Shown here one piece after another: positions 7,797 through 16,453 of a stretch of 64,000 nucleotides of DNA. Every line of letters starts with the position of its first letter. Positions within the stretch are counted from its first letter, which is position 1. A program made the position numbers and the translations under genes. Source of the stretch: Candidatus Neomarinimicrobiota bacterium. GTDB lineage: Bacteria > Fidelibacterota > Fidelibacteria > Fidelibacterales > Fidelibacteraceae. The notes under the pieces were generated by a model, which worked only from the letters and a program-made list of their open reading frames with translations, ran no database searches and was not told where the DNA came from. Location of the stretch: assembly GCA_021157965.1 (NCBI GenBank), contig JAGGVO010000042.1, forward strand, positions 82,384-146,383, given 5' to 3'.

Positions 7797-9737
7797 TCAA
7801 TTCATGTAGGATTCCAAATCAAAGTGACGCTCTGCAAAAGCATCACTGTCAATAAACATCTTTTGCCACACCGCCAGTCCCATAACCACCCACAGAAAAT
7901 TGTAATGCCAGCGGAGACGGGGATGGGGCGGCGTGTCCAGTATTTTGCGAATGTATTCGTAATTAAACAAGCCCTGCTTTTCTACAAAGTCCCGGGTTAA
8001 TACCCTTTCGCATACATTCTTCAGGTCTTTTTTGTACTGCAGGTAGGGGTTGACTGTAAACCCCCATTTCTTTTTCCGGGTAATTTTTTCCGGTAAATAA
8101 GGTTTCATGGCTTCACGGAACAGGTCTTTGGCCCGGTTCCCCTTCATTTTCAATCCGGCAGGAATAGAAAATCCAAACTTCACTAAATCGAGATCCAGAA
8201 AGGGCACCCTCTCCTCAACAGAATGGCTCATACTCATGCGGTCTTCCACCAAAAGGTAGTCGTTAACCATCTTCGTATGAAATTCAGTAAAGAGCACCTG
8301 ATCCAGTGCAGACATGTGATTCACCTTTTGAAAAAAGGGGTCAAAAGCTTTCCGGACTCCTAATGAGTCCTCTTTCATTTTTTGAGCCATGTCCCGGTGA
8401 TAGATCCGGTCATACATGGCGTTGTCAAAGTCCCAAACATTTCTCAGGATCAGATAATATTTTTCTATTTGTCCCAGGGCCAGAAGCATCTGAATGCCAC
8501 GTCGGTATTCATCCAGCCGCAAGACCCCTGTTTTCTGTTCCATTCTGAAGAGAATCCGGGATTTGAAATCCCAAAATTTTTTCATCCATCCGGGGATTCG
8601 GTCATGAAGATGGTTCATTGGATAGATAAACCGGTGAATATCATAGCCTGCCAGCAGTTCATCCCCGCCGAGTCCGCCAAGGACCACTGATACATGGGGT
8701 TTGACAAAAGCGGACATGTTGAAACCCTGAAGGAGGTTGATTTTCGGTTCCTCGGCATGCCACAGGACTTCCGGGAACATTTTCAGGGGTTCCATACTCA
8801 GGCTCAGGGTATGATGATCGGTCTTGAAGTGACGGGCCACCCGCTCAGCATCGGGAAATTCATCGGTGGGTTCATTGAAACCGAGTGTAAATGTTTTAAT
8901 ATCCGGGACCCCCAGTTCTGACATCTTCTGGACAATCACGGATGAGTCCATGCCGCCGCTCAGGTAAACCCCTATGGGGACGTCGGAAATCAGTTGGCGT
9001 TTGACAGCCTGCCGCAGGAGTTCATGTAACTGGTCTGCAGCCTCTTTTTCGTTCATACCGTCCCGGATTTCAGGTGTCAGTTCCCAATACCGGTGTATAT
9101 TGATTTGTTTATTTCGATACACAAGATAGTGTGCCGGGGGAAGACGATAAATACCTTTAAAAAGGGTCTGGTCATTTTGAGTATAGCGCAAATTCAGATG
9201 TGTATGAAGGGACTTAAGATTTAATTCCCGGGGAACGGAGGGATGCAGGAGCAGGGGTTTCTGCTCTGAGGCAAAGGCAAAAAGACCGTTCTGATGAATA
9301 TAGTGAAGGGGTTTGATCCCAAAATGATCCCGTACCAGAATGAGGGAATCCTGTCTCTGATCCAGGATAACAAAGGCAAAAATGCCGTTCAGGCGGTGAA
9401 AAAAGTCTGTCCCCCAACTTTCATAACCATGGACAAGTATTTCCGTATCCGATTCCGTGTAAAAATGGTGCCCAAGGTTTTTCAGTTCTTCGCGGATTTC
9501 CTTGTAGTTGTAGATTTCGCCGTTATAAATAACGGCAATGGAGCGATCCTCGTTAAAAATAGGCTGGTTCCCGGTTTTCAGATCAATAATGGCCAGACGC
9601 CGGTGTCCCAGGGTGACATCACCGTGCCTGTATATTGATTCGGCATCCGGTCCCCGGTGACGGATAAGGTCCAGCATCTGCTTAAAACGATTTGGGGGAG
9701 TTCCTCCCGCTTCAACTGTCCCTAAAATACCACACAT
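7797..9737 (-). CDS. asnB: Asparagine synthetase-type glutamine amidotransferase
   Basis: This 646-residue class II amidotransferase begins MCGILG, giving the catalytic N-terminal Cys after Met removal. Glutaminase residues follow in RHRGPD and YNGEIYN. The synthetase domain has the PP-loop YLSGGMDSSVIVQKM near residue 258. AsnB releases ammonia from glutamine and uses it to amidate an adenylated carboxylate. Within polysaccharide loci such homologues are thought to amidate uronic acids rather than aspartate. The location between a uronyl C5-epimerase homologue (TGATG overlap) and a deacetylase favours that role, which I infer. The C-terminus has the usual helical extension. Confidence 0.92.
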   Translation of the reverse strand: MCGILGTVEAGGTPPNRFKQMLDLIRHRGPDAESIYRHGDVTLGHRRLAIIDLKTGNQPIFNEDRSIAVIYNGEIYNYKEIREELKNLGHHFYTESDTEILVHGYESWGTDFFHRLNGIFAFVILDQRQDSLILVRDHFGIKPLHYIHQNGLFAFASEQKPLLLHPSVPRELNLKSLHTHLNLRYTQNDQTLFKGIYRLPPAHYLVYRNKQINIHRYWELTPEIRDGMNEKEAADQLHELLRQAVKRQLISDVPIGVYLSGGMDSSVIVQKMSELGVPDIKTFTLGFNEPTDEFPDAERVARHFKTDHHTLSLSMEPLKMFPEVLWHAEEPKINLLQGFNMSAFVKPHVSVVLGGLGGDELLAGYDIHRFIYPMNHLHDRIPGWMKKFWDFKSRILFRMEQKTGVLRLDEYRRGIQMLLALGQIEKYYLILRNVWDFDNAMYDRIYHRDMAQKMKEDSLGVRKAFDPFFQKVNHMSALDQVLFTEFHTKMVNDYLLVEDRMSMSHSVEERVPFLDLDLVKFGFSIPAGLKMKGNRAKDLFREAMKPYLPEKITRKKKWGFTVNPYLQYKKDLKNVCERVLTRDFVEKQGLFNYEYIRKILDTPPHPRLRWHYNFLWVVMGLAVWQKMFIDSDAFAERHFDLESYMN

Positions 9738-10747
9738 CAGATCCGGCCCAGTTTTTTTAATGCTTTCACTTTATCTCCATACATCCGGATAATATGATCC
9801 ATACGGTCATACTGTGAGAACTGTTCCCTGAAGCTTTTTAATTCCTGTCGGCCGGAGAGGTTTTCAAGGAGCAAGAGCTGGCTCATAATCAGCCGGTAAT
9901 ATCCCACCGAACAGGGGTCGGTTTTAGGATAATGGTCCAGATCGCACAGGTTAAAACGAACCCAATAACCCATATCATAGTCAGGCAGTCGGGTGATCAG
10001 GGTTTGAATTCCTGCATCAAAAGCATTTTTCGCCCTGATTTTATCAGCCGGATAGAGATCTTCCGGCAGAGCCCGGTATGCATCAAAAAGGCCTAAAAGG
10101 GAAAAATTATGCCCATCCAGGACCCGTGTTGGTTTTGCCGCCACATACTCTTCGTAAAAAGGAAGTCCTTCATGTAAATCTGCCACAACCCCGCCATCCC
10201 GGATATCCACAAAGAAAAGATCAAGGATTCCGGGGATCAACTCCAGATATTTTGCATTGTTTGTGAGTTGCCAGGCCCGTAAAAGTACAGAGAGAGCCCG
10301 GCTTTGTGTAAAAGCGGATTTCCAGGGCTTTGTAACCCGGTATTCCGGTTTTGGGATATCTGTGAGCCAGTAAACACCGGTATCATCCCGTTGAGCCTTT
10401 TCAAGAAACCAATCGGCAATACGGAGAAAATGCCCGGAAACGGCAGGGTCCCCGCTTTGAACAAAACGGTTAAAACGGGCCAGTGCATACTGCCCTATGG
10501 AGATGGGATAATAGTGTGTGCGCGGGGATTCCACATCGATATAAGCACTGTTTATGGGGATTCCATTTTCATCGAACCCGCTAATTAGCCTGTTTAATAA
10601 TTTGGGGTCATCCTCAAAAAGAAAATAAAATTCCCCCAGTTTTTCTGAAAAAAGGTCCGTTGATATCGCAAAAGGCGGGGATTTTTTCACAATATCCCGC
10701 CGGAATTTATTCAGCATGAATGCCATTTTTTTCAGACGCTTAGCCAT
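9737..10747 (-). CDS. D-glucuronyl C5-epimerase-family protein
   Basis: The 336-residue protein resembles the catalytic C-terminal domain of heparosan/heparan-sulfate glucuronyl C5-epimerase. Diagnostic stretches are YYPISIGQYALARFNRFV (about residues 95-112), the WKSAFTQSRALSVLLRAW helix, LPFYEEYVAAKPTRVLDG and HNFSLLGLFDAYRAL. The family inverts C5 of glucuronic acid within a polymer to give iduronic acid, or performs the equivalent step on other uronates. There is no signal peptide or membrane helix, so the protein appears cytoplasmic. It overlaps the upstream GT4 gene by 8 bp and the AsnB gene by 1 bp. A non-catalytic alpha/alpha-toroid with another role is the main alternative. Confidence 0.75.
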   Translation of the reverse strand: MAKRLKKMAFMLNKFRRDIVKKSPPFAISTDLFSEKLGEFYFLFEDDPKLLNRLISGFDENGIPINSAYIDVESPRTHYYPISIGQYALARFNRFVQSGDPAVSGHFLRIADWFLEKAQRDDTGVYWLTDIPKPEYRVTKPWKSAFTQSRALSVLLRAWQLTNNAKYLELIPGILDLFFVDIRDGGVVADLHEGLPFYEEYVAAKPTRVLDGHNFSLLGLFDAYRALPEDLYPADKIRAKNAFDAGIQTLITRLPDYDMGYWVRFNLCDLDHYPKTDPCSVGYYRLIMSQLLLLENLSGRQELKSFREQFSQYDRMDHIIRMYGDKVKALKKLGRI

Positions 10748-12029
10748 GGCGAATCACCTCATGCATAATATCAGACAATCTGCGGACATTTTCCGATGTT
10801 TCGTACTGTTTCAGGGCTTCGCCGGAAGGAAGTGACAGGACGGGATTTTTTTCGAACGCATTAAAGCACCGGGTTAAAAAGTGTGCAATGCCCTGAATAT
10901 CCTTTTCCGGGAAAACACTGCCGCTATCCGTTCCGGCCACCATGGATTCAATCACACCGCCCTTGCCTCCGATGACGAGAATCGGTTTTCTCATGGCAAG
11001 ATAATCATACATTTTTGCCCCGATACTCTTGTCGGAATAGCCGCTTTGTGCCTGAATTTTCAGGAGGAGGGATGCCGATCGGGCTTCTTCCATCATCCTG
11101 TCATGGGGCAAATACGGTTCAAAAGCTGCAGGGACCGGCGAAGTATGTTCAATGTGTGTCTTGTGGGCATCATAAACCTTTCCGATAAACCGGAGGCGCA
11201 TGATATCCAGCATTTTATCAGGCAAAAGCTGAAGTGCCTTCAGCAGGGGCTCGGGATCCTGAAATTTACTCAGCGTGCCTGTATACATGATGGTAAAGAC
11301 TGACGAGGCTTTTGCCGACGCATTCAACCGTGTAAAGCCATTGTGGATAACATAATAACAATTTTCTGCTTTCTGTTTAAACATATCCACCAGACCGGGG
11401 CTCACGGTTATCACGGCAGAGGCTTTTCTCAGAACCTTCATTTCATAACGGTGATTTAAGCGTCCGGCAAGGAGCGTGCGATTCAGATCCTTTTCCCAGA
11501 AAGCTTCTGTCCAGGGATCCCGTAAATCGGCAATCCAGGGGAGTCTGAAGAGTCGTGCCAGTTTGCCTGCACCGATTTGCAGGCTGTGAGGCGGTGATGA
11601 ACTTAAAATCAAATCCGGTTTTTCCCGGAGGATAATCCGGCGGCCTGATTGTTTCAAAAACGGATTCCACCCGACCCTGGCATCGGGAATAAAAAAATTG
11701 GCCCGGATCCATCGGGAGAGTTTTTGACTCAGTGATTCATCTTCATCCCGGCTAAGTACGTAAGTGGGAATTTTATCCTCTTTTTCTTTTCCCGTAATCC
11801 GCTTGTACACTCCAAAAGGCTCCACTGTTTTTGTGCGGAAAACCTTTAAGTCCCGGGGAATTCCCCGCCCCAGTCCCGGATCCAGGGCGGGATAATCGCC
11901 GTGCTTAACGGTAAGCACTAAAGGTTCCCATCCATATTCAGGTAAAAGCTGCACCCATTTAACCAGGCGTTGTACACCGGGCCCGCCGGCCGGGGGCCAG
12001 TAATATGTGATGATCAAAACCTTAGGCAT
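10740..12029 (-). CDS. GT4-family glycosyltransferase
   Basis: This 429-residue GT-B glycosyltransferase starts MPKVLIITYYWPPAGGPGVQ, the classic glycine-rich N-terminal acceptor-side motif of GT4 enzymes. Other recognisable parts are PWIADLRDPWTE, a donor-domain VFTIMYTGTLSKFQDP, and SDKSIGAKMYDYLAMRKPIL. The last is the site where the E-x7-E motif is modified, as in WcaI/ExpE7-like proteins. I used the ATG at 12029, which overlaps the YfhO gene stop by 8 bp; an earlier start 33 bp upstream would overlap more. It should transfer a hexose or uronic acid in assembly of the locus polymer. Confidence 0.88.
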   Translation of the reverse strand: MPKVLIITYYWPPAGGPGVQRLVKWVQLLPEYGWEPLVLTVKHGDYPALDPGLGRGIPRDLKVFRTKTVEPFGVYKRITGKEKEDKIPTYVLSRDEDESLSQKLSRWIRANFFIPDARVGWNPFLKQSGRRIILREKPDLILSSSPPHSLQIGAGKLARLFRLPWIADLRDPWTEAFWEKDLNRTLLAGRLNHRYEMKVLRKASAVITVSPGLVDMFKQKAENCYYVIHNGFTRLNASAKASSVFTIMYTGTLSKFQDPEPLLKALQLLPDKMLDIMRLRFIGKVYDAHKTHIEHTSPVPAAFEPYLPHDRMMEEARSASLLLKIQAQSGYSDKSIGAKMYDYLAMRKPILVIGGKGGVIESMVAGTDSGSVFPEKDIQGIAHFLTRCFNAFEKNPVLSLPSGEALKQYETSENVRRLSDIMHEVIRHG

Positions 12030-14478
12030 GGGAATCCGGTTCAAATCGTGGTTTCCGCTCAAGCCACCATCCTCCGCCGATCAAAATCCACACGATGATG
12101 ACACCTATCCAGCTCACGGCAAGTCCTCGACGGTACGCCGGCGGATCAAAGTACAAATGGAGGGACCCCTTTCCGGCAGGGAGTTCAATACCACGTAGCA
12201 TATAGTTGACCCGGTATATCGGCAACTTTTTTCCCTGAAATTCAGCAATCCATCCCTCATCGTAATACATTTCGGAAATAACCACGAACTGTTTTTCTGA
12301 AAGATTGACGGAAAAGGTAAGGGAATTGGGTGTTTGTGATTCCAGGCTGACCGATCCATTACCACTGTACTCCCCACCGGCATCCAGAGCATAGGCAAGG
12401 ATGGCAGGATTAAAATCTTCACGATTCATGCGCATGACGGCATCTTCCCAGGAATCCGTCTTTTCCAGCCTTTTAATCAGCCAGGCTTTCGGTAAAGCCC
12501 GGGTATTTTCATAAAGGATTTCCTTCCGGTTCTGATCTACAGCAAGGGGCCTGAGAAAGAGGTGTTCCAGCTGACCGGATGCGATGATATACCGGCCGTT
12601 TAACATGTTGACCACATTCCAGTTCAGACGGGCCGGGCCGGACCCCTCAAAGAGAAGATGATCCATTGCATCCTGAATCGTCTGAAGTTTGATGGCACTA
12701 TACCCGTTAATAATGGGATACCAATAGGCATAATGATTATCCTGAAATCCCTGCCCCACAACCAGAGCCCGGTACCCTTCAGGGGCTTTTTCCAGAACCC
12801 GGGTGATGTCTGTATCCGAAAACTGACGCCGCTCCATGACCTTTTTATTTCCCAGAGTAATTTGATTATAGGCTTTTCCGGTAATAATGCCCAGTTCCAC
12901 CGAAACAAGTCCCAGCAGAATCAGGACAAGGGAAAATTTTGCCAACTTTTTAAAGCGGTACGCGGTAATGGCCGATCCGGCAAGCACGGTAATCCATAAG
13001 GCCCGGATCAATTCACCGGTAAGCACCTCTTTGCGAACGGTTTTGAGGATCCCCAGGGTTTCACCGGGATACCGGGAGACTTCACCCGGAGCCAGGTACG
13101 ATAACTGTCCCCGGATCAAAAGCAGAATGAGTATAAAAGCCACACCGCCACCGAAGACAACAGGCTCAAGATAATCTTTTCCCTGATCCCGCGGAGAGAA
13201 AAGGGCTTTTAATCCATAACCCGCCAGAATCAGCAGCGTTATGAAAGTCATATTAACAATCATGACCGGAACCCGGAATTTGGAAAAGTAAGGGAAGTAA
13301 TAGAAAAAGAGTTTGTAAAGAGGCATAAAGTGGTGGCCGAATCCCAGAAGAACTGTAAAAACGGCAAAAATCGTCAGGGATTTCACCTGACCAAGTTTAT
13401 AATACCGGATGATACCGATCAGTGCCAGTAAAAAGAGAAGAAAACCCATGGAGTCATAACTTTGGGTAAAGGGCATATCGCCCCAATAGCCGGGGAGTCT
13501 TTGTCCTTTCAGACGGGGATAGGCATTACCGTCATATTTTTCCGAAGACATGCCACCGAAAAAGCGGGGAAAGAAGAAATTCAGGATTTCTTTCGGTGCA
13601 AGAGACCAGCGTGTGGCATAATCCAGGCTGACTCCTTTGGAACGGGTTGCCGAGGTCTGCTCCTGTCCGATTTGAAGGGGATTGCCGCCACGGGTGGAAT
13701 GGGGAGTGTATTCATGCAGACTGATAAATGGCTGGGCAGAGACTAAGACCGTTAAAATAACAGCCACAACGATTTTCAGAGCCAGGTCTCCGAAGAGCCG
13801 GTACTCCTTGCGAAAGAGAAGCCGCAAAACAGGTATCAGGTAGAGAAACAGAAGGATCAGGATTCCGTAAAAAACAACCTGTATATGCTGGGTTCGCACC
13901 ATCCAGGAAAACATGAGTGCAAAAAAACCGACGGTATACCATTTCCGTTTATCCATCAAGAGCTGAAAACTCAGAATCAGCCAGGGCATCAACATAAAAG
14001 CCCGGAGTTTGCTATAGTGACCCACATGAATCAGGGACTGCCAGTGAGGCAGCAGAATGAAACCAAGGGCCACAATCACGGCGGCATACCAGGGGATTTT
14101 CCGGGATCTCAGCAGGGCAAACATTCCCAGGCCTCCCAGAAGAAAATACCAGAAATAAAGGTATGTAAACCGCCCCAGAAATTTGACAAGTGTATCGGGA
14201 TGGAGCAGGGGCGGTGTAATGCGGTGATAGGTGGGCATGCCACAGAAAAAGCCGGGATTCCACAAGGCTTTATCTCCGCTTTCCTTTTCCCATTCCAGAT
14301 AATTACGGGTACTGGCAACAGATGCCACTGAATCCACACCCAGGGGACGGACATTTTCAAAAATGAATTTTGCATACATGATAATCAGGGGAATCAGCAA
14401 AACAATCACTGCCGCCAGAAGAGTTTTTCTCCCGTTCAACATTTCCCATGCTGCCGGTTGCACTTTTTTATCAGACAT
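12022..14478 (-). CDS. Large polytopic membrane protein, YfhO-like
   Basis: At 818 residues this protein has about 12-13 transmembrane helices in the first 560 residues, then a soluble periplasmic domain of about 230 residues and a last helix (LAVSWIGVIIVWILIGGGWW). The layout and segments such as NPLQIG, PKAWLIKRLEKTDSWEDA and QFVVISEMYYDEGW fit the YfhO family. In Firmicutes these proteins glycosylate lipoteichoic acid or export it, and they belong to the GT-C-like superfamily. Here it likely uses a polyprenyl-phosphate sugar to modify the exported glycan outside the membrane. The neighbouring DPM1-like GT2 could make that lipid-linked donor, a standard pairing for GT-C enzymes. Confidence 0.8.
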   Translation of the reverse strand: MSDKKVQPAAWEMLNGRKTLLAAVIVLLIPLIIMYAKFIFENVRPLGVDSVASVASTRNYLEWEKESGDKALWNPGFFCGMPTYHRITPPLLHPDTLVKFLGRFTYLYFWYFLLGGLGMFALLRSRKIPWYAAVIVALGFILLPHWQSLIHVGHYSKLRAFMLMPWLILSFQLLMDKRKWYTVGFFALMFSWMVRTQHIQVVFYGILILLFLYLIPVLRLLFRKEYRLFGDLALKIVVAVILTVLVSAQPFISLHEYTPHSTRGGNPLQIGQEQTSATRSKGVSLDYATRWSLAPKEILNFFFPRFFGGMSSEKYDGNAYPRLKGQRLPGYWGDMPFTQSYDSMGFLLFLLALIGIIRYYKLGQVKSLTIFAVFTVLLGFGHHFMPLYKLFFYYFPYFSKFRVPVMIVNMTFITLLILAGYGLKALFSPRDQGKDYLEPVVFGGGVAFILILLLIRGQLSYLAPGEVSRYPGETLGILKTVRKEVLTGELIRALWITVLAGSAITAYRFKKLAKFSLVLILLGLVSVELGIITGKAYNQITLGNKKVMERRQFSDTDITRVLEKAPEGYRALVVGQGFQDNHYAYWYPIINGYSAIKLQTIQDAMDHLLFEGSGPARLNWNVVNMLNGRYIIASGQLEHLFLRPLAVDQNRKEILYENTRALPKAWLIKRLEKTDSWEDAVMRMNREDFNPAILAYALDAGGEYSGNGSVSLESQTPNSLTFSVNLSEKQFVVISEMYYDEGWIAEFQGKKLPIYRVNYMLRGIELPAGKGSLHLYFDPPAYRRGLAVSWIGVIIVWILIGGGWWLERKPRFEPDSHA

Positions 14479-14496
14479 GGTACCCCCGATTGTTAA

Positions 14497-15531
14497 TTAT
14501 TTATAGTAATTCCGGACAAATCCTGTAAATGCATCCTGTTTTAAAATGACCCGTTTATAATAAGCCTGCATAAAACCCATTCCGTAGGCAAAAATCTGAG
14601 TCGGCACAATCACAGGGATGTAGAGGAACACCCGGACATCCTTATATTTAATAATCCCGTGAAGGCCCATGGTAAAAAGAGCAAGAATACCCAGAGCCGG
14701 AAGGGGCCAGAAAAAGCCGGGTGCCAGCAAAAACAGTAAAAGAGCCAACGCCGTAAACAGGGTTCCTGCCGCCGGCAGAAAATGGACCGGTTCAAGCATC
14801 TTGTTATCGATTTTATACAGATTGATCCGGGCTACACCCCAGTTAAAAACCTGTTTGAAAAATTTTTTCACGGAAGTGCGCCGTTTATGATAGACGATGG
14901 CCTCATCCACTTTAATCACCGGTTCGCCTGTTGCCAGGATACGGTTGCTGAACTCGATATCCTGGCCATGCCGGAGGTCATTCATCCCGCCGATTTTATC
15001 CACGATATCGGCCCGGACACCCATATTGAAGCTTCGGGGATAGTATCTGGACAATTTTTTTTTTGAATGTCCCCGGATTCCTCCCGTTGTGAGAAAAGAC
15101 GTCATACTGTAATCAATGGCTTTCTGCAGGGGAGAAAAATCGGCCCGTACCCTGTCCGGACCGCCAAAACCGGCCACATCCTGTTTGGACACGGCATCGG
15201 CATAAGCCTGAAGCCAGCGGGGATGGGCAATGCAATCACTATCCACAAAAACAAAATATTTCCCTTTTGCGTGTTTCATGCCCAGATTTCGCGCTGCGCC
15301 GGGACCCTGGTGATCCTGTCGGATAAAGCGAAGGTTCAGGGATGTTTCTTTACTGAAAGTTTCAACAAATTCCTGTGTTTTATCTGTTGACCCATCATCC
15401 ACAACAAGGACTTCAAAATCCCGGACGGGAAACACCTGGTCACGAAGGGATAAAAGCAGTTCCCGGATTTCAGACAGGCGGTTATATGTAGGGATAATGA
15501 CCGTAAAAAGATAGAGATAATCATTCGTCAT
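14497..15531 (-). CDS. GT2-family glycosyltransferase with C-terminal membrane helices
   Basis: The GT-A domain occupies about residues 1-230, with VIIPTYNRLSEIRELL, the donor-binding VLVVDDGSTD and the metal-binding VFVDSDCIAHPRW. GGMNDLRHGQDIEFSNRI replaces the usual ED/QxxRW acceptor region. Two or three membrane helices follow (FTALALLLFLLAPGFFW and the segment around VFLYIPVIVPTQIFAYG). The ATG at 15531 is six bases after an AGGAGG site and overlaps the upstream GT2 gene by 11 bp. It is a membrane-anchored inverting glycosyltransferase; the sugar is unknown. Confidence 0.88.
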   Translation of the reverse strand: MTNDYLYLFTVIIPTYNRLSEIRELLLSLRDQVFPVRDFEVLVVDDGSTDKTQEFVETFSKETSLNLRFIRQDHQGPGAARNLGMKHAKGKYFVFVDSDCIAHPRWLQAYADAVSKQDVAGFGGPDRVRADFSPLQKAIDYSMTSFLTTGGIRGHSKKKLSRYYPRSFNMGVRADIVDKIGGMNDLRHGQDIEFSNRILATGEPVIKVDEAIVYHKRRTSVKKFFKQVFNWGVARINLYKIDNKMLEPVHFLPAAGTLFTALALLLFLLAPGFFWPLPALGILALFTMGLHGIIKYKDVRVFLYIPVIVPTQIFAYGMGFMQAYYKRVILKQDAFTGFVRNYYK

Positions 15532-16453
15532 CATCACCTCCTGCTTTCCCTTTATTTTTCCTGAACTGGTACACCAGCATTTCGCCGATCAGTCCCATGG
15601 AGACAAGCTGAATTCCCAGAATCAGGAGTAAAATTCCCAAAAGCAGCATAGCCACATGGGTTTGAAAGGGTTCATGATAGGCATATTTCAAAACAAGGAC
15701 CCACACCTCAACCCCAACACCCACAATTACGGACAGGAGTCCCAACATCCCGAAAAAGTGCATAGGCCTCAGGGTGAAACGGGCCAGAAAAAGGACAGTA
15801 ATCAAATCAAAAAAACCTTTAAATATGCGGCCGACACCATATTTACTTTTTCCTGATGTCCGGGGGTGGTGGGTTACGGGAATTTCTGTCACACGGAATC
15901 CTTCCATTTTGGCCAGGACGGGAATGTAACGGTGAAGTTCTCCATAGAGGCTGATGGATTGTACCACTTCTTTTCGGTATGCCTTCAGACCGCAGTTGAA
16001 ATCATGGATATGGATACCGGTCAAGAGGCTGGTGGTTTTATTAAAGAGTTTACTGGGCAGGGTTTTATTCAGGGGGTCATGGCGGACTTTTTTCCAACCG
16101 GATACCATATCCCAGCCTTCTTTCAGTTTGACAAGAAGTCTGGGAATCTCTTCGGGATCATCCTGCAGATCCCCGTCCATGGTGATTACATACCGACCTT
16201 TCACCTGACGAAAACCGGCCTGTAATGCTGCTGCCTTCCCCTTATTCCTCCTGAAATGGATGACTGACACATTTTCAAAATCTTTTGTCAGAGTGTCCAG
16301 TATCTCAGGAGTATTATCCGTTGATCCGTCGTTCACAAAAAGAATTTCACCCTGAAGGTTTTTCGATTTCAGCACAGTGAAAATTTTTTCAGTCAGGGTT
16401 TTGACGGTCCCCTCTTCATTCAGGACCGGTATGACAAGGGAAACATCAATCAT
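15521..16453 (-). CDS. DPM1/GtrB-like GT2 polyprenyl-phosphate glycosyltransferase
   Basis: This 310-residue protein starts VSLVIPVLNEEGTVKTL, with FVNDGSTDNT, then MDGDLQDDPEEIP for the metal/donor site. It has the DFNCGLKAYRKEV and GELHRYIPVLAK signature of dolichyl/undecaprenyl-phosphate glycosyltransferases. Two C-terminal helices (LLSVIVGVGVEVWVLVL, then VAMLLLGILLLILGIQLV) follow as in GtrB and ArnC. It probably links a hexose to undecaprenyl phosphate for use on the outer face of the inner membrane, with the YfhO-like protein as a candidate user. It overlaps the TPR lipoprotein gene by 8 bp. Confidence 0.9.
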   Translation of the reverse strand: MIDVSLVIPVLNEEGTVKTLTEKIFTVLKSKNLQGEILFVNDGSTDNTPEILDTLTKDFENVSVIHFRRNKGKAAALQAGFRQVKGRYVITMDGDLQDDPEEIPRLLVKLKEGWDMVSGWKKVRHDPLNKTLPSKLFNKTTSLLTGIHIHDFNCGLKAYRKEVVQSISLYGELHRYIPVLAKMEGFRVTEIPVTHHPRTSGKSKYGVGRIFKGFFDLITVLFLARFTLRPMHFFGMLGLLSVIVGVGVEVWVLVLKYAYHEPFQTHVAMLLLGILLLILGIQLVSMGLIGEMLVYQFRKNKGKAGGDDDE

